A stretch of 59,238 nt of DNA from Psychrobacillus sp040274765 (lineage in GTDB: Bacteria > Bacillota > Bacilli > Bacillales_A > Planococcaceae). A program made the position numbers and the translations under genes. Positions 1-7,940 of this stretch are shown here, piece after piece. Location: assembly GCA_040274765.1 (NCBI GenBank), contig JBEMAY010000014.1, forward strand, positions 1-59,238. Reading direction: 5' to 3'. The notes below the pieces were generated by a model, which saw only the letters and a program-made list of their open reading frames with translations, was not told the origin of the DNA and searched no databases. Every line of letters starts with the position of its first letter. The first letter of the stretch is position 1.

Positions 1-2
1 AT

Positions 3-50
3 AAAGCCGGTGAAATTTTACTTATTGTAAAATTTCATCGGCTTTTTCAT
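3..50. terminator. Intrinsic terminator hairpin at left edge
   Basis: A 19-bp stem (3-21 pairing with 27-45, one G:T wobble) with a 5-nt loop is followed on the plus strand by a short T run. It lies about 40 bp beyond the stop of the minus-strand cyclase gene. It could end that gene and/or a plus-strand gene left of the window. Confidence 0.7.
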
Positions 51-88
51 TTAAGAGGATGGTTTTGTCCCAGTCTCACTTGTCTTTA

Positions 89-1642
89 TTAAATTTGAAG
101 TAACAGTTCGTCAGCATTATATAATGCCACACAGTTCCTACCTTTATTTTTTGCAGTATATAACGCTTGGTCAGCTTCTCTAATTAGCTGTTGAATGGAA
201 TATCTATCCTCTCCATCTTCCAGAAGAGCATGAGAGATCCCGAAACTTGATGTTACTTGTATTTCTTCATTATTAAAAGCGACTAAGCTATCTTCTACTG
301 CTTTTCGAATTATATTTGCTCTATTAGCAGCCTCCATCAAAGAAGTGTCAGGCATACAAATAATGAACTCTTCCCCTCCGTAGCGACCCATATAGTCCGT
401 GGAGCGTAAATTTTTCTTTACTATGCTTGTGACGCTAGTCAGGATTACATCTCCTGCCTCATGTCCATACGTGTCATTTACTCTTTTGAAATGGTCTATA
501 TCAAACATGACAATAGAAATATTACCTCTATCTATCGATATATCATCAAATACTACTTCCGTTTTTTTCATAAAGAATGTACGGTTTAATACCTGGGTAA
601 GCCCATCTATGCTTGCCAATTGTTTTAATTTTTCTTCCATCTGAACTTTTTCCGTAACATTAATAAAGGTAATAATTTTACCGACCTGTAACCCATTTTT
701 ATTCATCACTTCTGTAAAATTAATTCGAAAGTGTGTAACTTGCTCATCTAGTAAGCTAGTATAGTCAGACTCTATTTCTTCATCTAATCTCTCTATAAGT
801 TCAGGATTTTCAACGAGAATCTCTGCAATCGGTTTTCCAATATGATGACTACTTAAAGTCGGAATTACAATTAGTGCTGCTTTATTATAATCCACGATCA
901 CCTTGTTTTGATTTAAAACAAGCACTCCCTCCTTCAGGCTTTCAAATACACTATCCCTCGCTATGGGAGCGACATTGAACATTTGTAAGGATATAAGAGC
1001 TACCCCGTGGAATGTAAAGGTAATACTTAAAGAAATCGGACCAAGATCTATCCCTTCACTCCAATCATTTAAATAGAAATAATTCGCTATTACAGGAGTA
1101 ATAAAACCTGCCACCATCAACAAAGTTTGCATACGAAATAAAAATAAAGATTTACGGTATTCTCTTAGTAAGATGAAGACAGATATTGTTAAGCATACAA
1201 ATAGGAAAACGGCATGAATATTAAACCAAGGACCCCATTCTAGCTCTAATAATGGGAATGGACCATCGTTATTTATTTTCATTGATTTATAATAAAGATG
1301 ATGAAGATCATTCGTTTGCATCATAAATATCGTAGTGATGGGAATGACGAAAATAGCATAGTTCCATGTTTTAATCTTGCGTCCTACATACTCCATACAC
1401 ATAAATAGAACAAATACAGGAATGAATGGCATAGCAAGGTACTCAACTCCAAGCCAAAACTTCATTTCTTTTAAGGTCGTGCTTGCTAATTCAAAGGCAT
1501 AAGCAAATGTGAAAACCGATGACAATATTGTAACGAAAATATACGGCTTTACTCCCGGGGCATCTTTGGCTTTAACTCGTATATATAAACTAAGAAACAA
1601 GCTTATGATACCTGCTAATGTTACTACTAGAATGTGCGTCAA
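89..1642 (-). CDS. Membrane diguanylate cyclase (7TM-PAS-GGDEF)
   Basis: Predicted to make cyclic di-GMP from two GTP at the membrane. About 220 N-terminal residues form roughly seven hydrophobic segments resembling the histidine-kinase N-terminal 7TM sensor region. A PAS-like segment follows (about 225-340), then a GGDEF domain (about 345-505). The active-site loop is GGEEF at 422-426, and an RSTD sequence at 413-416 sits exactly five residues before it, matching the RxxD inhibitory I-site. The enzyme therefore looks catalytically intact and product-inhibited. No EAL or HD-GYP partner is in the window. It is the last minus-strand gene before the left edge and is separated from the NAD operon by a terminator, so it is probably transcribed alone. 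The sensed signal is unknown. Confidence 0.9.
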   Translation of the reverse strand: MTHILVVTLAGIISLFLSLYIRVKAKDAPGVKPYIFVTILSSVFTFAYAFELASTTLKEMKFWLGVEYLAMPFIPVFVLFMCMEYVGRKIKTWNYAIFVIPITTIFMMQTNDLHHLYYKSMKINNDGPFPLLELEWGPWFNIHAVFLFVCLTISVFILLREYRKSLFLFRMQTLLMVAGFITPVIANYFYLNDWSEGIDLGPISLSITFTFHGVALISLQMFNVAPIARDSVFESLKEGVLVLNQNKVIVDYNKAALIVIPTLSSHHIGKPIAEILVENPELIERLDEEIESDYTSLLDEQVTHFRINFTEVMNKNGLQVGKIITFINVTEKVQMEEKLKQLASIDGLTQVLNRTFFMKKTEVVFDDISIDRGNISIVMFDIDHFKRVNDTYGHEAGDVILTSVTSIVKKNLRSTDYMGRYGGEEFIICMPDTSLMEAANRANIIRKAVEDSLVAFNNEEIQVTSSFGISHALLEDGEDRYSIQQLIREADQALYTAKNKGRNCVALYNADELLLQI

Positions 1643-1790
1643 TAATTTTTCCCCGTTCCAATTGTTCTTTCATGCATCCTATATTATATAGTAGTAGATT
1701 ATCCTGTACTAGAGACTGTTTCGCTATTTTTGTCATGAATACACTTTTGTGGAAAGATAATAGAACTTTATATAGCTTAATATCTAAACT

Positions 1791-1826
1791 AAAAAAGACG
1801 CCTGTTTTACTTTCAATACAGGCGCC
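1791..1826 (-). terminator. Terminator of the pncA-pncB-nadD unit
   Basis: A GC-rich stem (GACGCCTGT at 1797-1805 pairing with 1818-1826, one wobble) starts just past the nadD-like stop. On the minus strand it is followed by six T residues (1791-1796 on the plus strand are A). A textbook rho-independent terminator. Confidence 0.8.
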
Positions 1827-1831
1827 TTCAT

Positions 1832-2446
1832 TTATTTCCGTTGATAGAGTGTATTTTCTAGGATATACTCATAACATTTATCTGGTAGAAGATATCTCGG
1901 CTCCCCACCCATTGCGAATTCATCTCTAATATAGGAGGAACTGATCTCCATTGCTAGTCCCTTGTCTATGAGGTGGAAACCTTCATCGTTGTTTCTCAGG
2001 ATAGGGGACTTGCTGATTACCTTGAGCATATCAATTCCGTCCCTCGCCATGACTATAAATTTATTTTCTTTTACTAGATCTTCACCGTTTTTCCACTTAC
2101 CTGCACCTATATCAACTAGTAAATCTGCTCCCATGATGAAGAACACTTCATCATTTGGGTATTTTTCTTTGAAATGCTTCATCGTTTGATACGTATTGGC
2201 ATTCCAGGCTTCCTGATTCATCTCATAATCATCTGCCTCGAATTTTTCATTGTTTTCGATAGCGAGTAAGATCATATTCCAACGATGGTTGTCAGCAACA
2301 TTCATCTCTTTATCTCTTCTTTTGTGTGAACAAGGAAGAAAGACGACTTTATCTAGACGACATCTGCGCCCCACCGTACTTGCTGTCCATAAATGGACAT
2401 TCGTGATGGGATCAAAGGAAGATCCATAGATTCCGATCCTAGCCAT
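1832..2446 (-). CDS. nadD: NadD-like nicotinate-nucleotide adenylyltransferase
   Basis: Predicted to adenylate nicotinate (or nicotinamide) mononucleotide to the dinucleotide, the step after PncB. The N-terminus carries the nucleotidyltransferase signature GSSFDPITNVH: the usual HxGH is replaced by TxxH, an accepted (T/H)xxH variant. FIMGADLL near the middle and ISSSYIR near the C-terminus match the conserved GAD and ISST-IR motifs of NadD. The length of 204 residues is normal. It is the last gene of a three-gene unit (19 bp after pncB) and is followed by a terminator. The chromosome probably also encodes a housekeeping NadD elsewhere, so this may be a salvage-dedicated paralogue. Substrate preference (NaMN versus NMN) cannot be read from the sequence. 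Confidence 0.82.
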   Translation of the reverse strand: MARIGIYGSSFDPITNVHLWTASTVGRRCRLDKVVFLPCSHKRRDKEMNVADNHRWNMILLAIENNEKFEADDYEMNQEAWNANTYQTMKHFKEKYPNDEVFFIMGADLLVDIGAGKWKNGEDLVKENKFIVMARDGIDMLKVISKSPILRNNDEGFHLIDKGLAMEISSSYIRDEFAMGGEPRYLLPDKCYEYILENTLYQRK

Positions 2447-2464
2447 ATTAACTCCTCCTATAAG

Positions 2465-3937
2465 CTATTTTTTCTGTTTCATCATTTGCTGTGTTTTTTC
2501 TTTAATTTCTGCGATGCGATTCATCTTGTTATCCCAGCATTTTTGACTCAGATCGACCGGATACTCTTCTGGATTTAACGGGCGCTTATATTCATCCCAA
2601 AGTAGCTCCAGATTTTCTTGAACATTTTCTCGAATCTCTAGTATAGAAGGAGTTTCGTACGTAAGCTTGCCGTTTTCAAAAATTGTATGGTGCAGCTCTC
2701 TTGCCTCAAAATTGGTAACAAACTTACTTATAAATGTATGGACCGAATGGAACATCTTTAATCGTTCTTCTTGTTGAGGATCTTCGGTTTCTAATGCAAT
2801 GTAGTCCCCTTCTGATTTACCATTGTTCCGATTAATGATTCGATATACCTTTTTCAAGCCAGGTGTCGAAACTTTTTCAGGATTTGCACTTATTTTAATG
2901 GTATCTACCATCTCTCCGTCCGTGCCTTCAATAGATACTATTTTATAGACTGCTCCTAGGGCGGGTTGGTCATAGGCGGTAATCAGCTTCGTCCCAATTC
3001 CCCACATATCAATTTTTGCCCCTTGCGCCTTCAGGTTAAGAATCGTCGCCTCGTCTAAATCATTCGAGGCAGATATTTTGGTATCTTTAAATCCTGCTTC
3101 ATCTAGCATTTTTCTAGCTTCTTTAGATAAGTAGGCCAAGTCACCGCTGTCTAACCGAATACCCTTAAAATTAATCTTATCTCCTTGTTCCTTCGCTACT
3201 CGGATGGCATTGGGCACACCAGATCTCAATGTATCGTACGTATCCACTAAAAACACACAATCCTTATGACTCTCTGCATACTTGGTGAATGCTGTATATT
3301 CGTCGATATAAGCCTGAACCAATGAATGTGCGTGTGTACCAGCAATAGGAATTCCAAACAGTTTTCCGGCTCTCACATTGGAAGTTCCATCGAAGCCTGC
3401 AATATAAGCTGCTCTTGTGCCCCAGATAGCAGCATCCATTTCCTGTGCTCGACGAGTACCAAATTCCAATGTTATATCACCACCAACTACTTGTTTAATT
3501 CGTGCTGCCTTTGTAGCAATTAGCGTTTGATAGTTAATAATGTTCAAAAGAGGTGTTTCAATAAGTTGAGCCTCGGCAAGAGGAGCCTCTATACGCATAA
3601 TTGGCTCATTCGGGAAAACTAGCTCGCCTTCTTTAAGGCTTCGTAATGTACCAGTAAATCGGATACCCTTCAAGTAATTTAAGTATTCCTCTTCATAGCC
3701 TTGGTCTCTTAAATAATCGATATCTGTCTCTGAGAAATGGAAGTGGTTGATAAATTCAATCACTCTCTCCAGACCAGCAAAAATAGCATAGCCATTCCCA
3801 AATGGTAGCTTACGAAAATAAACCTCGAACACCGATTTTTGATTATGAAATCCATCTCTCCAATACGTTTGGGCCATATTAATTTGATACAGGTCCGTAT
3901 GAAGAGCTAAGCTATCGTCTTTATACAATCGTTCCAT
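2465..3937 (-). CDS. pncB: Nicotinate phosphoribosyltransferase
   Basis: Converts nicotinate and PRPP to nicotinate mononucleotide at the expense of ATP, the second step of NAD salvage. The protein has 490 residues, the usual length of the Bacillus-type enzyme. It shows the LHTDLYQINMAQTYW start, the FGTRRAQ segment, the IAGTHAHSLVQAY motif with the conserved histidine, and the VDTYDT and IRLDSGDL phosphoribosyltransferase-fold motifs. It follows pncA by 28 bp and precedes the nadD-like gene by 18 bp, so the three are almost certainly co-transcribed as a nicotinamide-to-NaAD pathway. Confidence 0.95.
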   Translation of the reverse strand: MERLYKDDSLALHTDLYQINMAQTYWRDGFHNQKSVFEVYFRKLPFGNGYAIFAGLERVIEFINHFHFSETDIDYLRDQGYEEEYLNYLKGIRFTGTLRSLKEGELVFPNEPIMRIEAPLAEAQLIETPLLNIINYQTLIATKAARIKQVVGGDITLEFGTRRAQEMDAAIWGTRAAYIAGFDGTSNVRAGKLFGIPIAGTHAHSLVQAYIDEYTAFTKYAESHKDCVFLVDTYDTLRSGVPNAIRVAKEQGDKINFKGIRLDSGDLAYLSKEARKMLDEAGFKDTKISASNDLDEATILNLKAQGAKIDMWGIGTKLITAYDQPALGAVYKIVSIEGTDGEMVDTIKISANPEKVSTPGLKKVYRIINRNNGKSEGDYIALETEDPQQEERLKMFHSVHTFISKFVTNFEARELHHTIFENGKLTYETPSILEIRENVQENLELLWDEYKRPLNPEEYPVDLSQKCWDNKMNRIAEIKEKTQQMMKQKK

Positions 3938-3965
3938 TGCACAAACCTCCCAGTCTAAATTTCGA

Positions 3966-4511
3966 TTAAATAACCTCTGCCCCTATAGACCCTTGGAAAT
4001 GACCTAGAGCCCAGTCATGTCCTACTTGATTGAAACTAGCGACTGCATCCTTGTGCACAATGACTTTAAAGCCTTTGTTGTATGCGTCCACTGCAGTATG
4101 AAGCACACAAATATCCGTACATACTCCAACTAAATGTACCTCGGTAATTCCTCTTTCGCGTAGCTTTATCTCTAAATCCGTTCCTGCGAAAGCTGAATAT
4201 CTTGTTTTGTCCATCCAATATACTTGCTTGCTCTCTTTATGCGATTCATATATCTCCTGCAGGCTACCGTATAATTGTCGACCTTCTGTTCCTTCTATAT
4301 TGTGAGCAGGGAACAATTTGGTTTCCGGATGATACGGATCATTTAAATGATGTACGTCTATTGCAAACACTACGTACTGATTTTCCTTGATAAAAGTTTC
4401 TGTTAGTCGCGTAATTTCTTGTTCAATATCTTGACCTGGCTTCCCGCACGTCAACGCACCATCCGTCGCAACGAAGTCATTCGTGTAATCAATGTTAATA
4501 AGTGCTTTCAT
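3966..4511 (-). CDS. pncA: Nicotinamidase, isochorismatase-like cysteine hydrolase
   Basis: Deamidates nicotinamide to nicotinate, the entry step of salvage. The catalytic triad of the family is visible: D8 in INIDYTNDF, K102 in DKTRYSAF and C135 in GVCTDICV. Metal ligands D52, H54 and H70 are in place. The length of 181 residues is typical. It is the first gene of the pncA-pncB-nadD unit, with a clear TAGGAGG ribosome site. Its promoter region contains a 15-bp repeat resembling the one in front of the adjacent nrtR, so regulation by that repressor is likely. Confidence 0.92.
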   Translation of the reverse strand: MKALINIDYTNDFVATDGALTCGKPGQDIEQEITRLTETFIKENQYVVFAIDVHHLNDPYHPETKLFPAHNIEGTEGRQLYGSLQEIYESHKESKQVYWMDKTRYSAFAGTDLEIKLRERGITEVHLVGVCTDICVLHTAVDAYNKGFKVIVHKDAVASFNQVGHDWALGHFQGSIGAEVI

Positions 4512-4535
4512 TTTATTTTCCTCCTACCTATTGTT

Positions 4536-4564
4536 TTAATAAACAAATTGTTAATCATTGATAA
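4536..4564 (-). promoter_or_regulatory. pncA promoter with candidate NrtR operator
   Basis: Read on the minus strand there is a -35-like TTATCA (4559-4564), a 17-bp spacer and a -10-like TATTAA (4536-4541). The spacer and -10 are overlapped by TTAAC-AATTT-GTTTA (4540-4554), which matches the perfect TTAAC-N5-GTTAA repeat near nrtR in nine of ten half-site positions. The flanking TGA on the TTAAC side is shared too. An operator here would block RNA polymerase. Inferred by comparison of the two sites only. Confidence 0.5.
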
Positions 4565-4572
4565 TAAAAAAA

Positions 4573-5349
4573 TTAATATCTGGCCGTGTAAATAGACTTC
4601 ACAATATCCATTTCCAAAAATTCGTATAATGCCGCAGGAGACTTAGATGTTCTCTGGGTCTTCATCCCTTCCACTTTTTGAATAAATGGAAGTGTCTTTA
4701 TTTTCCTAGCAAAGGATTGCTCGCTTAGAATACCGGGTTCATCGGTTACAGTTGCTAATACTGCCTGAAGCTCTGAATAAGTAAAATGTTTTGGCAAGAA
4801 GTTTTTAGCAACAGTCGTTTGGAGCAAATCATTTGTAATCATGTGAATAGCATCTGTAATGATTTCCCGATGGTCGAATGCTAATGGAAGATTTAATACT
4901 TCCTCAATAGAGAATAACTCCACTTCTGCTGCATCATCTGCAGCTTTTCTTTTAGAAAGGTAATCCATCGGAACAATAGCGTAATGTGCATTCGTAATTA
5001 TCCATCCTCGGGGATCTCTACCAGGTGTGTCATACACTCCGAAATGTTTGATCAGCACATTTTCAACGCCTGTTTCTTCCTCAAGCTCTCTCTTAGCGGC
5101 TTCCAATGCTGTTTCATCCTCTTGGACAAAACCTCCTGGTAGCGCCCATTTTCCTGCCTCTATATTTGTATCGCCTTCCGCGTTTAGTAAAGCCCGCTGG
5201 ATCAGCATTAGCTTCAGAGACATGATAGGTGGTTTATGCTCTTCCTTGTTCTCTGCAACTATTGTAAAAACTGCGATATCTGATGTATAGCCGTCCGGTG
5301 TTTTATATTTTCTGATATCATACTGCTTTAATGCTTCTTCGTTAGACAT
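4573..5349 (-). CDS. nrtR: NrtR-type Nudix/winged-helix repressor of NAD metabolism
   Basis: Predicted transcriptional repressor of NAD salvage that senses ADP-ribose or related pyridine nucleotides through its Nudix domain. The N-terminal half is a Nudix fold with a complete Nudix box (G-x5-E-x7-REL-x-EE-x-GV, within GGFVQEDETALEAAKREL onward), so hydrolase activity may be retained. The C-terminal ~90 residues resemble the NrtR winged helix. I start it at the ATG at 5349, 8 bases after AAGGAG; an upstream in-frame GTG at 5358 overlaps that ribosome site and is unlikely. The adjoining pncA-pncB-nadD operon supports the assignment. A plain ADP-ribose hydrolase is the alternative, but the extra C-terminal domain argues against it. 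Confidence 0.82.
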   Translation of the reverse strand: MSNEEALKQYDIRKYKTPDGYTSDIAVFTIVAENKEEHKPPIMSLKLMLIQRALLNAEGDTNIEAGKWALPGGFVQEDETALEAAKRELEEETGVENVLIKHFGVYDTPGRDPRGWIITNAHYAIVPMDYLSKRKAADDAAEVELFSIEEVLNLPLAFDHREIITDAIHMITNDLLQTTVAKNFLPKHFTYSELQAVLATVTDEPGILSEQSFARKIKTLPFIQKVEGMKTQRTSKSPAALYEFLEMDIVKSIYTARY

Positions 5350-5397
5350 GTGTATCACTCCTTCTGAAGAAAAAATTCTTTTTCAAAGGTATTTTGA

Positions 5398-5412
5398 TTA
5401 ACACTTCGTTAA
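5398..5412. promoter_or_regulatory. Candidate NrtR operator upstream of nrtR
   Basis: A perfect inverted repeat TTAAC-ACTTC-GTTAA lies just downstream of the nrtR -10 box, at about +4 to +18, where a repressor would act as a roadblock. The same architecture with one mismatch lies on the pncA promoter. Confidence 0.55.
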
Positions 5413-5422
5413 CCTTAACTTG

Positions 5423-5451
5423 ATTGTAATATTTGGAATTAAAAAAGTCAA
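5423..5451 (-). promoter_or_regulatory. Sigma-A type promoter of nrtR
   Basis: On the minus strand, TTGACT (5446-5451), a 17-bp spacer and TACAAT (5423-5428). This is a near-consensus vegetative promoter 74 bp upstream of the nrtR ATG. Confidence 0.7.
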
Positions 5452-5508
5452 ACGAAAAGTCAAAATAAATGCAAATTGTTTATTCCTTTTATTCGTACCT
5501 AGTAGTAA

Positions 5509-5619
5509 TTACGAATTCAAAATCGCCAGCTGCGTGGTATCCTCATTATAAGTTACATCCACGTACCCATCTAACAGGATATTATCAACCCAATTGGAAA
5601 CCATTCCTGGCTTATACAT
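5509..5619 (-). CDS. Possible 36-residue small protein
   Basis: A short reading frame starts MYKPGMVSNW and ends ILNS. GAAGGAG lies 9 bases before the ATG; an in-frame ATG two codons earlier is too close to it. It stands between the nrtR promoter and the divergent gene at 5791, in a 440-bp stretch otherwise without a gene. It has no hydrophobic segment and no family I recognise. It could be a degraded fragment or chance. Confidence 0.3.
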   Translation of the reverse strand: MYKPGMVSNWVDNILLDGYVDVTYNEDTTQLAILNS

Positions 5620-5790
5620 CCTCATCTACTCCTTCATATATTTTTTGTAAATAAACTACTCTTTAAACTCGAGACAATCCGATTGCTTCTTTTTGGAAAT
5701 ATACCCCATTTATAATTCACATGGTATAATCATATAAATTTACATCTACGAACAGTGTTTCTTTTAGCATTTAAAGGGAGGAAGGGTGAT

Positions 5791-6174
5791 ATGAGGAAAC
5801 CAACCATTCAAATAACTGTGATATTTTTAATAGTTGTGATTTTTTTGGGTCCATTGTTATATGACTACTACACAAAGCCAGAAGATTCCTTAGAGCTTTA
5901 TCAAGAGTTAAGATTCTCCGAAGAATTCACGAGTGTTCACCATTTGTTGGAGCAGGGCTATGAGCAATATTTTTCTGAAGAGGCATATGACGTATTAAAA
6001 AGCGAGAAAGGAAGCCCGTCAATGATTCGGCAATTCACTGTAGTTCAGTATGAGGATGGTACAGAATCAGTTCTTATAGAAACCAGTCCTGGGACGAAAA
6101 AACTAACGATCCTTCGGGCAGAAGTGCTCCCCGAAGCAATAGATAATTATTTTAAGGCATTAAATGAAGAATAG
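5791..6174 (+). CDS. Membrane-anchored hypothetical protein
   Basis: A 127-residue protein with one N-terminal transmembrane helix (about residues 7-24) and a hydrophilic, mostly acidic outer domain, probably extracytoplasmic. No family recognised. The start is the ATG at 5791, preceded by AAAGGGAGGAAGG; the frame stays open further upstream but that ATG has the ribosome site. A single-gene unit, convergent with the small membrane protein on the other strand. Confidence 0.7.
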   Translation: MRKPTIQITVIFLIVVIFLGPLLYDYYTKPEDSLELYQELRFSEEFTSVHHLLEQGYEQYFSEEAYDVLKSEKGSPSMIRQFTVVQYEDGTESVLIETSPGTKKLTILRAEVLPEAIDNYFKALNEE

Positions 6175-6188
6175 CTAATTAAGCCATT

Positions 6189-6356
6189 TCAACTCTTTTC
6201 TTGATATTTATAATATACAAAGGTAGATATAATAAAAGTTATACCGACAATCATACAAACGATATGGTGGAATGGTTCAGCAAGGATATATAGATTTATA
6301 AATAACACCATAAATACAAATACTATACTAAAATATAAAAATCGGGCATATTTCAT
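6189..6356 (-). CDS. Small two-helix membrane protein (55 aa)
   Basis: The frame begins MKYARFLYFS and ends YYKYQEKS. It is nearly all hydrophobic, with two predicted membrane helices (about 5-25 and 30-50) separated by AEPFHH. AGAGGT lies 8 bases before the ATG. It fills what would otherwise be a 308-bp gap and ends 15 bp from the convergent gene at 5791-6174. Function unknown. The ribosome site and membrane-protein pattern make it more likely real than not. Confidence 0.55.
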   Translation of the reverse strand: MKYARFLYFSIVFVFMVLFINLYILAEPFHHIVCMIVGITFIISTFVYYKYQEKS

Positions 6357-6482
6357 TTTAATAACCTCTTTTACTTATATAATGTTATGGGCATATAGAT
6401 AGCTATAAATTGAATCTACAAAGATGAAGAGATTTATAAATAAAGCTTAGTTCGATTAATACGAACCAAGCTATCATGAAGA

Positions 6483-7265
6483 TTAACTTTGAATTTCTTT
6501 AATACTCTTCCCACTTAAAAATGCATGACCCGCTACTGCTTTATGTACTGTCTCAAAACCATATTTTTGATAGACCTTTTCGATGGCTTCATTTATAGGG
6601 AAAACCCATAGCTTTTCAATTCCCTTTTTTGTAGCTTCTTGCTGAATATGATGAATGATTTGTCCAATTAATCCTTTTCCTCTAAATGCTTCTAATGTTG
6701 CTACACTTTCCATTCTAGCTTGATTGCCGTCTTCAAAAATACAAGCCGTGGAGCAGGCTACCCCATCATAACGAAGGAGATAATGAGTGAATGCTGGGTG
6801 ATTAAATTGCTCCTCAAAAACCTTTTCCATTACTTCTAGACCACCGAACTCTTTTATACTTCCCTCTATCTCAATCGCTTCTCGGTAATTTTCATTTGTC
6901 ACTTTTTCAATTGTCACCTTGGGGTCAGCGGAGATATCAATAACTTTGTCATTCCATAATTGTACAGGGCTAATCAATTCTTCATATTTAAACTTTCTAG
7001 ATTTTAGTTCGGTCAGTAAGTCTTGCTGGTTTTCTACGTCATATATGTAGAACCTCGGTACAATATTTTTGGATTGAAAAAAGTGAATGACTTCTTCAGC
7101 TACTTCACGTGAATTGTCGCAGGCAGTCATTATTCTCGCATGATTAGCGTCATAGTAGTCAGGCTGATTCTCGTTACAAAATAGAATCCCCCATGATCTA
7201 TCAGTTCTTCTAGTAAATGTTTCACAGTATGCTATATCGAGCATATGTAGAGTTTGCATGTTCAT
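6483..7265 (-). CDS. GNAT-family N-acetyltransferase
   Basis: A 260-residue protein whose C-terminal half is a GNAT fold. The acetyl-CoA loop is FRGKGLIG in the segment ESVATLEAFRGKG, followed by the helix and the YQKYGFETVHK end typical of these enzymes. The N-terminal ~110 residues look like a second, degenerate GNAT-like half. Substrate unknown. It begins 20 bp after the stop of another GNAT gene, so the two are probably co-transcribed, with the 142-residue one first. Confidence 0.8.
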   Translation of the reverse strand: MNMQTLHMLDIAYCETFTRRTDRSWGILFCNENQPDYYDANHARIMTACDNSREVAEEVIHFFQSKNIVPRFYIYDVENQQDLLTELKSRKFKYEELISPVQLWNDKVIDISADPKVTIEKVTNENYREAIEIEGSIKEFGGLEVMEKVFEEQFNHPAFTHYLLRYDGVACSTACIFEDGNQARMESVATLEAFRGKGLIGQIIHHIQQEATKKGIEKLWVFPINEAIEKVYQKYGFETVHKAVAGHAFLSGKSIKEIQS

Positions 7266-7285
7266 TAAATTAACCCCTATCTATT

Positions 7286-7714
7286 TTAATACACTAAATC
7301 TTTTTTCATGTAATAATGGTCAAAGTCCCGACCAACGTTAGGCAGAGTTCCATACACTTCATACCCATGTTTTTTATAAAACTCTAATGCCTGAAAGCTT
7401 AAAGTATCCAGTTTAATGAAGTCACATTTTCTTTCCTTAGCTATTTTCTCTGCCTCCATCAATAACTTTGAACCATATCCGTTTTTACGTAGCGATTCAT
7501 CCATTATCAAAACATGAATTTCTAGCCAATTCCAGCATATTTCTCCCATTATCCCTCCTAGCACTTGATCCTTTTCATCCTTTATAAATAAGTTAACTTC
7601 CTCATATCTCCCTCTCAAGTCCTCAGGAAAGTGTGCGAGATTAAAATAATACAATCGTTCATTAATATTTTTTTTAGATTCATCCGTATCTTCTCGTATT
7701 ATTCTCAATTCCAC
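7286..7714 (-). CDS. GNAT-family N-acetyltransferase
   Basis: A 142-residue single-domain GNAT. Motif A is RKNGYGSKLL, and the C-terminal FYKKHGYEVYG matches the usual motif B end. The start is GTG at 7714 after AGAAAGGAAG. First gene of a two-GNAT unit. Small-molecule or antibiotic acetylation is possible, but nothing in the sequence identifies the acceptor. Confidence 0.82.
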   Translation of the reverse strand: MELRIIREDTDESKKNINERLYYFNLAHFPEDLRGRYEEVNLFIKDEKDQVLGGIMGEICWNWLEIHVLIMDESLRKNGYGSKLLMEAEKIAKERKCDFIKLDTLSFQALEFYKKHGYEVYGTLPNVGRDFDHYYMKKDLVY

Positions 7715-7900
7715 TATATTCTTCCTTTCTATGTATATAATCCTATTTTGCTAAATTGTGATCCTTGCTCAATTTTAACATGTATTTAATTTTTTTCCTT
7801 TATTTTTCAATTGGTAATTGAAATTTTCCATCAGCTCAACCTTAGCTAAATAGACAATTATATTTCTTATTTCTGAATACATAATAATGACAAAATAGAA

Positions 7901-7917
7901 AATAACTAATAGTTATT
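7901..7917. promoter_or_regulatory. Inverted repeat ahead of the hydroxyacyl-CoA dehydrogenase
   Basis: AATAACT-AAT-AGTTATT, a perfect 7-3-7 repeat 23 bp upstream of the TTG start and just before AAAGGAG. It is a candidate operator; the cognate regulator is not evident in the window. Confidence 0.35.
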
Positions 7918-7940
7918 AGAGTATAAAGGAGTGAACTGTT

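Noticed and set aside
4573..5358. Plain ADP-ribose pyrophosphatase instead of a regulator
   Set aside because: The C-terminal ~90 residues beyond the Nudix fold and the matching operator-like repeats beside the NAD genes fit NrtR better, though residual hydrolase activity remains possible.
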